From Streptomyces paludis (GTDB taxonomy: Bacteria > Actinomycetota > Actinomycetes > Streptomycetales > Streptomycetaceae), in contig NZ_CP031194.1 of NCBI RefSeq assembly GCF_003344965.1, positions 1,426,001 through 1,490,000 on the forward strand: a DNA stretch of 64,000 nt, read 5' to 3'. Within the stretch, counting starts at the first letter, position 1; each line of letters opens with the position of its first letter. The position numbers and the translations under genes were made by a program. Positions 1-7,766 of the stretch are shown in pieces. The notes under the pieces are model-generated. The model saw only the letters and a program-made list of their open reading frames with translations, was not told the DNA's origin and did not search any database.

Positions 1-1
1 G

Positions 2-700
2 GAGTCACCGGCCCGCGCCGAGCTGCTGCGCGAGACGGCCCCGCTGATCGACGCCGCGGCGGCCGGCGACCCGCGCGACCCGGTGCCGTGGCGGGTGGCG
101 CTCGACCACGCGCGGGGCACCCACGCCCCGCACACCGCGTTCGAGACGCTGTGGGAGCAGGCGGTGGCGCGCTCCTCGCACCACTACGGCTGCCATGTCT
201 CGGCGCTCCAGTACCTGTCGGCCCACTGGTACGGCTCGCACCGCGAGTGCTTCGACTTCGCGGAGCGCGCGGCGGCGGACTCGCCGCCGGGCTCGCTGAT
301 CCGGGCGCTGCCGGTGCGCGCCGCGTTCACGCTGCTGATGAGCGAGGAGAACCGGACCGGCGGCCCGACCCCGCTCCAGGGCGACCGGATCGACGCGGCG
401 GCCGATCTGGCGATCGAACTGTCGGCCGGATACGCGGCGGGGGTGCCGTGCCCGGCCGAGGTGCGGAACCTGCTGGCGTACGTCCTGGCGGAGCGGGGGC
501 GGTGGACGGCGGCGCTGGACCAGTTCCGGCTGACCGGGCCGTACGCGACCTCGTTCCCGTGGATCTGTCTGACCGATGACCCCCTGGGACGTTTCCTCGA
601 AACGCGGGACGGGGTACGGATCCAGGTGGCCTCGGCGGGTCCCGCGCGCGGCCGGACCGACCGCGCCGAACGCGGAGCGTCCCGCGGCCATTACGCTTGA
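2..700 (+). CDS. Helical-repeat (TPR-like) hypothetical protein, 5' end missing
   Basis: The reading frame is open from base 2 and ends at a TGA at 698-700, so the gene starts left of the window; about 232 residues are visible. The visible part is alpha-helical in character with paired helices rich in Ala, Trp and Tyr (for example YLSAHWYGSH and NLLAYVLAERGRWTAALDQF), which looks like degenerate tetratricopeptide-type repeats. No catalytic motif or membrane segment is seen. The last 30 residues are Arg/Gly-rich and probably disordered. The stop codon abuts the next gene, suggesting cotranscription. Function is not known; the repeat assignment is an inference from pattern, not a family match. 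Confidence 0.75.
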   Translation, partial: ESPARAELLRETAPLIDAAAAGDPRDPVPWRVALDHARGTHAPHTAFETLWEQAVARSSHHYGCHVSALQYLSAHWYGSHRECFDFAERAAADSPPGSLIRALPVRAAFTLLMSEENRTGGPTPLQGDRIDAAADLAIELSAGYAAGVPCPAEVRNLLAYVLAERGRWTAALDQFRLTGPYATSFPWICLTDDPLGRFLETRDGVRIQVASAGPARGRTDRAERGASRGHYA

Positions 701-705
701 CCGTT

Positions 706-1446
706 GTGACCACCGCTCGCCTCCCTCTGTTCCCGCTGAACGCGGTGCTCTTCCCGGGCCTCGTGCTGCCCCTGAACGTCTATGAGGAGCGTTATCGCGC
801 GATCATGCGCGAGCTGCTCAAGACGGACGAGTCCGAGCCGCGCCGCTTCGCCGTGGTCGCCATCCGCGACGGACACGAAGTCGCCGTGACCGCGCCCGGC
901 ATGCCGGACGGCAACGCCCGGCCCGAACGCGGCCCCGCGGCAGGCTTCGGCCCCGACCCGCTCGCCGCCCTCCACCCCGTCGGATGCGTCGCGGACGCGG
1001 CGACGATCCGCGAGCGGCCCGACGGCAGCTTCGAGGTGATCGCCACGGGCACCACCCGGGTCCGGCTGCGATCGGTCGACGCGAGCGGCCCGTATCTGAC
1101 GGGCGAGCTGGAGGAGCTGCCCGAGGAGACGGGCGAGGGCGCGGGGACGCTCGCCGAGGGGGTGCTGCGGGCCTTCCAGAGCTACCAGAAGCGGCTGGCC
1201 GGGGCCCGGGAGCGCTCGCTGTCCCGGAGCGACGACCTGCCGCACGAACCGTCGGTGGTGTCGTACCTGGTCGCGGCGGCGGCGGTGCTGGACATCCCGA
1301 CCCGCCAGCGGCTGCTGGAGGCACCGGACGTCGCGGAGCGGCTGCGGGCGGAGCTGACGCTGCTGCGGTCCGAGACGGCGGTGGTACGGCACCTCCCGTC
1401 GCTGCCGGCGGTGGATCTGACACACGCGCCGCTCTGCCAGAACTGA
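706..1446 (+). CDS. LON peptidase N-terminal (substrate-binding) domain protein
   Basis: A 246-residue protein that is little more than the LON substrate-binding fold: it opens with RLPLFPLNAVLFPGLVLPL, the classic first strand of this domain, followed by the EERYRAIMRELL helix. It has no AAA+ module and no Ser-Lys protease dyad, so it is a stand-alone LON-N protein, possibly a substrate adaptor. I chose GTG 706 (MTTARLPLF) because the family begins there; a TTG at 697 in the same frame would overlap the upstream stop. A TACGCT box about 8 nt before the GTG could make the message leaderless, but this is weak. The next gene follows after 30 bp. Confidence 0.85.
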   Translation: MTTARLPLFPLNAVLFPGLVLPLNVYEERYRAIMRELLKTDESEPRRFAVVAIRDGHEVAVTAPGMPDGNARPERGPAAGFGPDPLAALHPVGCVADAATIRERPDGSFEVIATGTTRVRLRSVDASGPYLTGELEELPEETGEGAGTLAEGVLRAFQSYQKRLAGARERSLSRSDDLPHEPSVVSYLVAAAAVLDIPTRQRLLEAPDVAERLRAELTLLRSETAVVRHLPSLPAVDLTHAPLCQN

Positions 1447-1476
1447 AGCGACGGCGAGAGGGACGGAGCCAGGGCC

Positions 1477-1974
1477 TTGGCGAAGAAATCCAGGAAGCAG
1501 CAGACGGGCGGCACCCCGGCGACGGTGGCGCTGACCGCGGCCGGTACGGCGTTCACCCTGCACGCGTACGAACACGACCCGGCCTCGCCCTCGTACGGCG
1601 AGGAGGCGGCGCGGGCGCTGGGGGTGTCCCCGGAGCGGGTGTTCAAGACGCTGGTCGCGGAGGTCGACGGCGAGCTGACGGTGGCGGTCGTACCGGTCGC
1701 GGGCTCGCTCGACCTCAAGGCGCTGGCGGCGGCGGTCGGCGGCAAGCGCGCGGCGATGGCCGACCCCGCGGCGGCCGAGCGGACGACGGGCTATGTACGC
1801 GGCGGTATCTCACCGCTGGGCCAGCGCAAGCGGCTGCGTACGGTCGTGGACGCGTCGGCCGGGGACCACGCCACGGTCTGTGTCTCGGCGGGCCGCCGGG
1901 GCCTTGAGGTGGAGCTGTCCCCGGCGGACCTGGCGACGCTGACGGGCGCGGTGCTGGCGCCGATCGGCAGATAG
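1477..1974 (+). CDS. ybaK: YbaK/EbsC-type Cys-tRNA(Pro) deacylase
   Basis: 165 residues covering a full YbaK/ProX domain. Members hydrolyse Cys-tRNA(Pro) mischarged by ProRS, acting in the cytoplasm as a trans-editing factor. Visible family features are the KTLVAEVDGELTVAVVP strand with the conserved Lys, DLKALAAAVGGKRAAMAD, and the glycine loop GYVRGGISPLGQRKRL that lines the active site. The start is TTG 1477, with GGAG 8 nt upstream at 1465-1468; no ATG or GTG in frame fits the family better. It runs close behind the LON-domain gene and is followed at once by a strong hairpin, so it probably ends the transcript. Confidence 0.9.
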   Translation: MAKKSRKQQTGGTPATVALTAAGTAFTLHAYEHDPASPSYGEEAARALGVSPERVFKTLVAEVDGELTVAVVPVAGSLDLKALAAAVGGKRAAMADPAAAERTTGYVRGGISPLGQRKRLRTVVDASAGDHATVCVSAGRRGLEVELSPADLATLTGAVLAPIGR

Positions 1975-1978
1975 ACGG

Positions 1979-2003
1979 GCGGGGCCGCGAGCGACGGCCC
2001 CGC
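1979..2003. terminator. Bidirectional hairpin terminator
   Basis: A perfect 9-bp GC stem (1979-1987 with 1995-2003) and a 7-nt loop sit between two convergent stop codons (1974 and 2007). There is no U tract, which is common for Streptomyces terminators. Confidence 0.65.
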
Positions 2004-2006
2004 GCC

Positions 2007-2825
2007 TCACCGGCGGCGCCGCAGCAGCCCGCGCGCGGGCTTGGAGCCGTCCTCGCCCTGAGCGTCCGAAGGTGTCTGAACCGGTGGCTGGGACACCTGC
2101 GATCCCTGCGACGCCTGAGGTGTCTGAGGTGCCTGCGCCACCTGCGGGTCGTACGGCTGCGCGGGCTGCGGCCCCCACTCCCACTGCGGGCTCGGGTCGC
2201 GCGGCCCGAACAGGGCCGTCAGCGCGAGATGCACCACCATCGCGGCGACGGACCAGGCCAGCAGCGCGCCCTTCGCCTGGAGTTCGAGCGGCGCGTCGAA
2301 GGTGACGCCCTTGCCGACGGCCCTGGCGTGCGCGACCACGTCCGTCGTCGGGCCGAGCCGGACACCGAACTTCCAGGCGAGGACGGAGGCGAGCACACCG
2401 CCCACCGCGAGCCCGGCGACGGTCGCGATACCGCCGCGCCGGTGGAAGAGGAAGACGAGCACGGCGCTGAGGGCGCCGAAGCCGAGCGCCAGCAGAAGAA
2501 ACGTACCGTCGGCGGCGATCGCCTCCTCGCTCTCCGTGTCCTTGAGGAAGACGGCCGACTCGTCGGAGATCAGCGGCACGCGCGGCGCCAGCCACACCCA
2601 CAGCAGCCCGAGCAGCAGCCCCACCACGGTCACCGCGACCAGCACCACGACGCCCTGCCGCAGCTCGGTCTTCAGGTCGAAGTCGCTGTCGGCCCCCTTG
2701 TCCGCCTCGGCCACGGGGTACGGCGTCGCCCCGTCCGGCGGCGTCTGCCAGGGATCGTCGCGCGGCGATTCGTGCGGCGGCTCGTGCGGCGGCGGTTGGT
2801 GGGGCGGCGTCAGGGGTGCTGTCAC
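2007..2825 (-). CDS. DUF2567-family membrane protein
   Basis: 272 residues. The first 50 are Pro/His/Glu-rich and look cytoplasmic and disordered. Four membrane segments follow at about 57-80, 107-128, 131-152 and 186-206, with an acidic loop (SDESAVFLKDTESEEA) between the first two. The tail from 208 is a Gln/Pro-rich linker ending in RRRR. Length, topology and the SDESAVFLKD loop match actinobacterial DUF2567 proteins. These have no assigned function. It is transcribed toward the terminator shared with ybaK, and its start lies 58 bp downstream of the ABC permease stop, so it may be the last gene of the exporter operon. Confidence 0.8.
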   Translation of the reverse strand: MTAPLTPPHQPPPHEPPHESPRDDPWQTPPDGATPYPVAEADKGADSDFDLKTELRQGVVVLVAVTVVGLLLGLLWVWLAPRVPLISDESAVFLKDTESEEAIAADGTFLLLALGFGALSAVLVFLFHRRGGIATVAGLAVGGVLASVLAWKFGVRLGPTTDVVAHARAVGKGVTFDAPLELQAKGALLAWSVAAMVVHLALTALFGPRDPSPQWEWGPQPAQPYDPQVAQAPQTPQASQGSQVSQPPVQTPSDAQGEDGSKPARGLLRRRR

Positions 2826-2883
2826 TGTGCCATCGTGCCAGGCCCGGCGGCAGGTCGCCGCATCGGTCGCCGCGCCGGTGGGG

Positions 2884-3735
2884 TCAGCGGACCGCGGCCC
2901 GCCGGTAGGCCCAGGTCGCCACGGCGAGCGAGCAGACGCCGACGGCCGCGCAGACCCCGAGGTCGAAGGCGACGGCCGACCAGTCGGGGTGCGCGTCGAA
3001 CGTACGGGCGAGCGCCTCGACGCCGTACGTGGAGGGCAGCAGATCCCGCGCGTAACCGACCGGGCCGGGCAGCCGGTCGGCGGGCAGCACGCCCAGCAGC
3101 AGCGCCGCCGACATCCCCAGCTGGCCGAGGAGCGTGGCCAGTTCCGGGCGCGGCGCCAGCAGCCCGCAGGCCGCGCCGAGGCCGGCGAGGGCCGCGCCCG
3201 ACAGCGGGATGACCGCGACGAGGATCCACAGATGGGTCAGCGGCAGCTGGAAGAGCACACTGCCGGTGACGGCCGTGACCGCCGTGCCGGGCACCGTGAA
3301 GGAGGCGTACGCGCCCGCCGCGCCGAGGACGACCGCCGCGGGCCGCACGGGCAGCGTCGCGTAGTGGTCGAGCCCGCCGCCGGCGCGCAGCTGGCCGAAG
3401 TACTGGGCGAGGAGGTTGAGCGCCACGAACGCGACGACGAGCACGCTCGACCCGGCGACGACCGCCCGCGCCTCACCGCCCCCGTCGACGACCCCGCGCA
3501 TCAGGATCATGATCCCGACGGACTGGAAGGTCGCCACGAAGAGCAGCGGGATCCGGGCGACCCGCGCCCGCGACAGCTGTGCGCGGTAGACGGCGGCGAG
3601 CGAGGGCAGCAGCCGGGCCCGGGGAGCCAGCGGAGCGGGCCCCCCGTCCTCCGCCGCCCGTCCGTCGCTCGCGCCGGCACTCTCGCCGACGCGCCGGACT
3701 CTCCCGGACACGGCCTCCGCGGGCACGATGCTCAC
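2884..3735 (-). CDS. ABC-2 type transporter permease
   Basis: 283 residues with about six hydrophobic segments (roughly 62-82, 96-116, 133-160, 168-193, 201-218, 254-276), the usual ABC-2 exporter permease arrangement. The first 45 residues are polar and low in complexity. The PDRLPGPVGYARDLLPSTYGVEAL stretch before the last helix is typical of the family, where it precedes the loop near the membrane exit. It should pair with the ATPase gene at 4760-5743, same strand and upstream, to form an exporter; the substrate cannot be told from sequence. The pair is unusual in being split by about 1 kb of tandem repeat. Confidence 0.85.
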   Translation of the reverse strand: MSIVPAEAVSGRVRRVGESAGASDGRAAEDGGPAPLAPRARLLPSLAAVYRAQLSRARVARIPLLFVATFQSVGIMILMRGVVDGGGEARAVVAGSSVLVVAFVALNLLAQYFGQLRAGGGLDHYATLPVRPAAVVLGAAGAYASFTVPGTAVTAVTGSVLFQLPLTHLWILVAVIPLSGAALAGLGAACGLLAPRPELATLLGQLGMSAALLLGVLPADRLPGPVGYARDLLPSTYGVEALARTFDAHPDWSAVAFDLGVCAAVGVCSLAVATWAYRRAAVR

Positions 3736-3941
3736 CTGACGCTGCTCCTGTTCGGTACGGACGTACGAGTGATGGCCGGGCTACGGTACCGACCACACCC
3801 CGGGCCCGGACACCACCGCCCCCCGGAACGAGAACCTCCGCCGACCGACAACCCGGCACGGCCCACCCGGCGGACGAAAACAGGCCACACCGACGCGAGG
3901 CAACCACGCTCCGAGCGTGCGAGCCGGGCAGCACGCAGAGC

Positions 3942-4601
3942 GCACACGCGTACGAGGCCAGGCCCAACAACCCAGCACGCGCGCGAATCACGCAGAACAC
4001 GCCACCGCTGGAGGCGTACGCGGGCAAGCCCAGCGGCACGACACGCACGCGTACCGTCCAGAACACGCCGCCACTCCGGACGTACGCGGTCAAGCCCAGC
4101 AGCGCGGCACACGCGCGACCCGTCCAGGACACGCCCCAGCTCCGGGCGTACAGGCCCCTGCCCGGCAGCACAGCACGCGCCTGACCCGCGCGGAACACAC
4201 CACCGCTCCGAGCACACCCAAGCAAGCCCGCCAACGCGGCACGCGCGCGACCCGCGCAGAACACGACCCCGCTCCGGACGCACACGGGCAAGCCCAGCAG
4301 CACGACACGCACGCGTACCGCTCAGAACACGCCGCCACTCCGGACGTACGCGGGCAAGCCCGGCAGCTCGGCACACGCGCGACCCGTCCAGGACACGCCC
4401 CAACTCCGGGCGTACAGGCCCCTGCCCGGCAGCACAGCACGCGCCTGACCCGCGCGGAACACACCACCGCTCCGGGCACACCCAAGCAAGCCCGCCAACG
4501 CGGCACGCGCGCGACCCGCGCAGAACACGACCCCGCTCCGGACGTACGCGGTCAAGCCCGGCAGCGCGGCACGCGCGCGTGCCGAGCAGGTCATGCCCCG
4601 G
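3942..4601. repeat. 66-bp tandem minisatellite with a 264-bp higher-order period
   Basis: Ten consecutive diverged copies of a 66-bp unit fill the gap between the two ABC transporter genes. The anchor CTCCGG (or a variant) recurs at 4008, 4074, 4140, 4206, 4272, 4338, 4404, 4470 and 4536, exactly 66 bp apart each time, with one more degenerate copy before 4008. Every fourth copy is much more alike than neighbours: the block 4074-4337 is repeated almost base for base at 4338-4601, giving an A-B-C-D-A-B-C-D order. As 66 is divisible by three, several frames on both strands stay open, but the frame with the best third-position GC on each strand is broken by TGA (4184 on plus, 4322 on minus). I therefore call it non-coding repeat. 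A half-length copy may lie at 3909-3941. Confidence 0.9.
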
Positions 4602-4759
4602 CCGAGCGCCCTCACCGGCGCCGCGGTGCCGCGCACCGGCAGCGCGGTGGCCCTGGCTCGCCGCGCGGGCCGGGCCGTGGGGCCGTGGGGACCGTGCCCC
4701 GGCCCGCAAGGCCGTGCCGGCCCGCCCCGTCGTGCAGCCGACTCCAGCCGGCCCCGCGC

Positions 4760-5743
4760 TCACGCTTTCACCAGGCCCTTTCTCGTCTGTCCGCCGAGCG
4801 CCAGGTACACGTCCTCCAGGCTCGGTGTCGCCAGTGTGAAGTCGTCCAGGGCCGCGAAGGCCCGGCCGCCCGTCACCGCCGCGACCGCCGCGCGTGCCTC
4901 GTCCGGGGCGAGGCGGAGCACCCAGCGGCGCCCGGACTCCTGCGCCGAGCCGCGGAGCGCCGCGACCTCGGGGACGTCGAGGGGGGCGCGCTCGCGCCAG
5001 ACAAGCTCGACCCGTACCTCGCCCGCGACCTGCTCCTTCAGCCCCGACGGGGTGTCGCAGGCGATGACCCGGCCGCGGTCCAGCACGGCGACCCGGTCGA
5101 GGACGGTCTCGGCCTCGATGACGTTGTGGGTGACGAGCACAACCGTCGCGCCGTGGTCGGCCCGCCGCCGGTCCACCGCCGTCCACACGGCGCGCCGTGC
5201 GACGGGGTCCATGCCGGTGGTGGGCTCGTCGAGGACGAGGACGGGCCGCTCTCCCACCAGCGTGGCCGCGAAGCAGGCCAGCCGCCGCTGGCCGCCGGAG
5301 AGCTTCTTCAGCGGACGGCTGGCGATCTCGGTCAGTCCCAGCTCGTCGAGCACCTCGTCCCGCTCGGCACGCGCCGCCTTGAGCGTGAGCCCGCGCAGCC
5401 GGCCGGTGGTCTCGGCGGCGAGGGAGACGGTCAGTTCGTCGAGCGCGGCCGACTCCTGGCCGAGGTAGCCGACCAGCCGGGAGGCGCGTTCGGGGTGGCG
5501 TACGAGATCGTGCCCGAGGAGTTCGACAGCGCCGGAGTCGGGCCGCATAAGGCCGGTGAGCTGGCGTACGAGCGTGGACTTGCCCGCGCCGTTGGGCCCG
5601 AGGAGACCGAAGATCTCGCCGCGCCGCACATCGAGGGAGATCCCGTCGGTGGCCCGCACCGCCGGTGTCCCCGGACGCCCTCTGCCGCCCCGCGCGGCGG
5701 GGTACGTCTTGACCAGATCGCGCACCACACACACCGTACTCAC
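4760..5743 (-). CDS. ABC exporter ATP-binding protein
   Basis: 327 residues. The nucleotide-binding domain is complete: Walker A GPNGAGKST at about 49-57, signature LSGGQ at 148-152, Walker B LVLDEP from 169, and the switch His in VTHN near 206. After residue 215 comes a C-terminal accessory region ending in the LEDVYLALGG motif typical of DrrA-like exporters that partner ABC-2 permeases. I prefer GTG 5743 (MSTVCVVRDLVKTY); a TTG at 5749 adds two residues. The expected partner is the permease at 2884-3735. Substrate unknown; the family includes drug and lipid exporters. Confidence 0.9.
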   Translation of the reverse strand: MSTVCVVRDLVKTYPAARGGRGRPGTPAVRATDGISLDVRRGEIFGLLGPNGAGKSTLVRQLTGLMRPDSGAVELLGHDLVRHPERASRLVGYLGQESAALDELTVSLAAETTGRLRGLTLKAARAERDEVLDELGLTEIASRPLKKLSGGQRRLACFAATLVGERPVLVLDEPTTGMDPVARRAVWTAVDRRRADHGATVVLVTHNVIEAETVLDRVAVLDRGRVIACDTPSGLKEQVAGEVRVELVWRERAPLDVPEVAALRGSAQESGRRWVLRLAPDEARAAVAAVTGGRAFAALDDFTLATPSLEDVYLALGGQTRKGLVKA

Positions 5744-5851
5744 GAGCAACGACCTTACGGGTCCCGGCCCTCACGCCGGGCGGCGGGGCGGAAATCCCGG
5801 AAAACCCGCAGCCCGCCCGGCACCCGGCGCACGGCCGCGCCGCCGCGCCGA

Positions 5852-7231
5852 CTACGCTCCCGGCGCCGCGTTCACGTTCTCCGCCGCCGCCCGTACGTCG
5901 ATCTCGCGCCAGAAACCGGCCCGGATCGCGTACCGGTCGTGCTCGTCGATCTGATCGTCCTTGTGGGCCAGCAGCCCGAAGCGCGCCGCGTAGCGCAGGA
6001 GTTCGCCGTCGATGCGGTGCGGGACCCGGGGGTACATGACGGAGAGCTTCTGGACATGGCCGCTCTCCGGCAGCCGCTCCATCCAGCGGCGGGCGAAGAC
6101 CTGGCCGACCTCGAACGGATCGCCGCCGACCGTCGTGATGTCCTCCTCGCGGTCGGCCCACCGCTGCTCCGCGCTGGTGAGCTGGGCCAGCGTCGGCAGC
6201 GACGCCGACTCGGCCGGCTCGCCCGCCGTACCGGCGCCGGGGCGTTCGATCCAGCCCCGGTCGGAGGACCAGCGGAGCGTGGCGCTCGCCGGGGGCCGGT
6301 CGGCGCGGCCGTCGGCCGGCGAGGGCCCGCCCGCCGGGGCCCGGTCGGTGGCGGGGGCGCGCAGGCCCGCCAGGTCCTTGGGCGTGGGGACCCCGCGCGT
6401 ACCGGCACCGGCACCCGCGCCCGTACCGTTTTCGGCCACCGCCCCGGCCGCCGCACCCGGCCGCGCCCCCGTGTCAGCCGCGTCGGCCGCGCCGGACCGG
6501 GGCCCGGTGTCGCGGGCGGCGGGCCGCGCGTCCGGCCCTTCTCGCCCCTCCCCCGCCGGCGCGTGCGCGGCGCGCTCCGCCGACGCGGCGAGCGCCGATT
6601 CGGGCAGCGGCGCGGAGAGGATCGCGGCGATCTCGGGACGGGGCGCCGGAGGCGGCGCGCAAACGCCGCCGAAGTCCTTGGCGCGTACGGCCTTGGTGAT
6701 CCACGCCCGGTCGAGCACCCGCCGCTCGTCGGCCTCGGCCACCAGGTCCTCGGACTGGTTGTAGTCGCCGTCGGCGGCCTGGACGGCCCACAGATGGACG
6801 GCGACGCCGTGCTCCTTGGCCGACATCAGGCCGGGCAGCAGATCGCCGTCCCCGGTCACGAGGACCACGTCCGAGCAGGCCCGGTTCCTGGCCAGTTCGG
6901 TCAGCTCCGCGTGCATCGCGGCGTCCACGCCCTTCTGCGCCCAGCGCCCGTCGCTGCGGGTCAGCGCGCCGAGCCGGACGGTGACGCGCGGCATGACGCG
7001 CAGCCGCCGGTGCTCGGGCTGCGGCACCCGGTCGGGGGCGCCGTCGAACCAGTAGATACGGAGCAGCGGCTGTTCCGTATCGGCCTCGGCGCGCTCGCGC
7101 AGGCCCTGGATGAGGGCGGCGTGGTCGACGGTGATGCGGGAACGGGCCGGTTCTCCGGCGAGGAGACTCGCGGCGGCGCCCAGCAGATAGCCGGCGTCCA
7201 CCAGGACGACGCAGCGGTCCACGTGTTCCAC
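5852..7231 (-). CDS. NYN-domain (PIN-like) nuclease-fold protein with conserved C-terminal domain
   Basis: 459 residues in three parts. Residues 1-175 form a NYN domain: the acidic residues expected for a metal site are at D12 (VLVDAGYLL), D103 (KGVDAAM) and D128/D130 (VTGDGDLLP). Residues about 195-340 are a Pro/Ala/Gly-rich disordered linker. Residues 355-455 form a second compact domain with RWMERLPESGHVQKLS and DGELLRYAARFGLLAHKDD, possibly a small helical nucleic-acid-binding module. NYN proteins are predicted metal-dependent RNases; the substrate of this group is unknown. Start GTG 7231; GTG 7222, better spaced from AGGTGG, is an alternative. The 5' region is shared with the divergent gene at 7453. 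Confidence 0.85.
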   Translation of the reverse strand: MEHVDRCVVLVDAGYLLGAAASLLAGEPARSRITVDHAALIQGLRERAEADTEQPLLRIYWFDGAPDRVPQPEHRRLRVMPRVTVRLGALTRSDGRWAQKGVDAAMHAELTELARNRACSDVVLVTGDGDLLPGLMSAKEHGVAVHLWAVQAADGDYNQSEDLVAEADERRVLDRAWITKAVRAKDFGGVCAPPPAPRPEIAAILSAPLPESALAASAERAAHAPAGEGREGPDARPAARDTGPRSGAADAADTGARPGAAAGAVAENGTGAGAGAGTRGVPTPKDLAGLRAPATDRAPAGGPSPADGRADRPPASATLRWSSDRGWIERPGAGTAGEPAESASLPTLAQLTSAEQRWADREEDITTVGGDPFEVGQVFARRWMERLPESGHVQKLSVMYPRVPHRIDGELLRYAARFGLLAHKDDQIDEHDRYAIRAGFWREIDVRAAAENVNAAPGA

Positions 7232-7452
7232 CTTCTCTCGGGAACCTCGGGTTTCCTTCGAGTCTGCCCGACGGTCAGCACCTTGACGTCCGGAACTCGA
7301 TCATCGGCGTGGCGCAGGACCGACCGGCTTGTTGACGAGGGAACCACTACATACCGCAATGATCCAAAATGCGGCATTCCATTGGCTATGTGAGTCTGGG
7401 TGCGGCCCCAGGCCCTCGGAAATCCCCCGAGCATCCCGCAGGAGGCATCGCC

Positions 7453-7632
7453 ATGGCCAAGCACAAGAATCGCGATCGCGGTCATAAGCAGCAACCCCGT
7501 TCGGAGTCGGAGCGCGGAGCCGAGGAGTCGAGGTCCTCGTCCATGGAGGACCGCAGCGATCAGCGGCTGTCGCAGATAACGCCTTCTGACGTGGCGCGCA
7601 AGGGCCGTCAGAAGCGTTTCGGCCACAACTGA
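7453..7632 (+). CDS. Small basic hydrophilic protein (59 residues)
   Basis: ATG 7453 is preceded by a strong AGGAGG site (7440-7445), and the 59-residue product is very polar: a basic N-terminus (MAKHKNRDRGHK), a Ser/Glu/Arg centre and a basic end (ARKGRQKRFGHN). It has no membrane segment, signal peptide or cysteine. The strong ribosome site, its own 200-bp upstream region (with TTGACG at 7332) and a strong terminator right after it argue that it is a real gene. I do not recognise a function; charge suggests nucleic-acid or ribosome contact, which is inference only. Confidence 0.8.
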   Translation: MAKHKNRDRGHKQQPRSESERGAEESRSSSMEDRSDQRLSQITPSDVARKGRQKRFGHN

Positions 7633-7651
7633 CGCGGCGGCGCGAACGGAT

Positions 7652-7695
7652 GAGGGGCGCACCCGGCAGCGGAAAATCCGCCGGGCGCGCCCCTC
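7652..7695. terminator. Long bidirectional hairpin terminator
   Basis: A compound stem pairs 7652-7660 with 7687-7695, then CCCGGC with GCCGGG, then CGGA with TCCG around an AAA loop. It lies between the convergent ends of the 59-residue gene and dnaE. Confidence 0.8.
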
Positions 7696-7766
7696 GTCCC
7701 ACGTCCAGGCCGTACGGGCCGAATCCCCGCCCGTCCCGCCTGTCTTACCTCTCCCGCCTGTCCCGG

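Noticed and set aside
3942..4601. CRISPR array
   Set aside because: Units are contiguous with no unique spacers, and no cas genes are present.
3732..6161. Long open frames on both strands through the 66-bp repeat and into the ABC ATPase
   Set aside because: They shadow the ATPase in another frame and remain open in the repeat only because 66 is divisible by three. The frames with the best third-position GC are interrupted.
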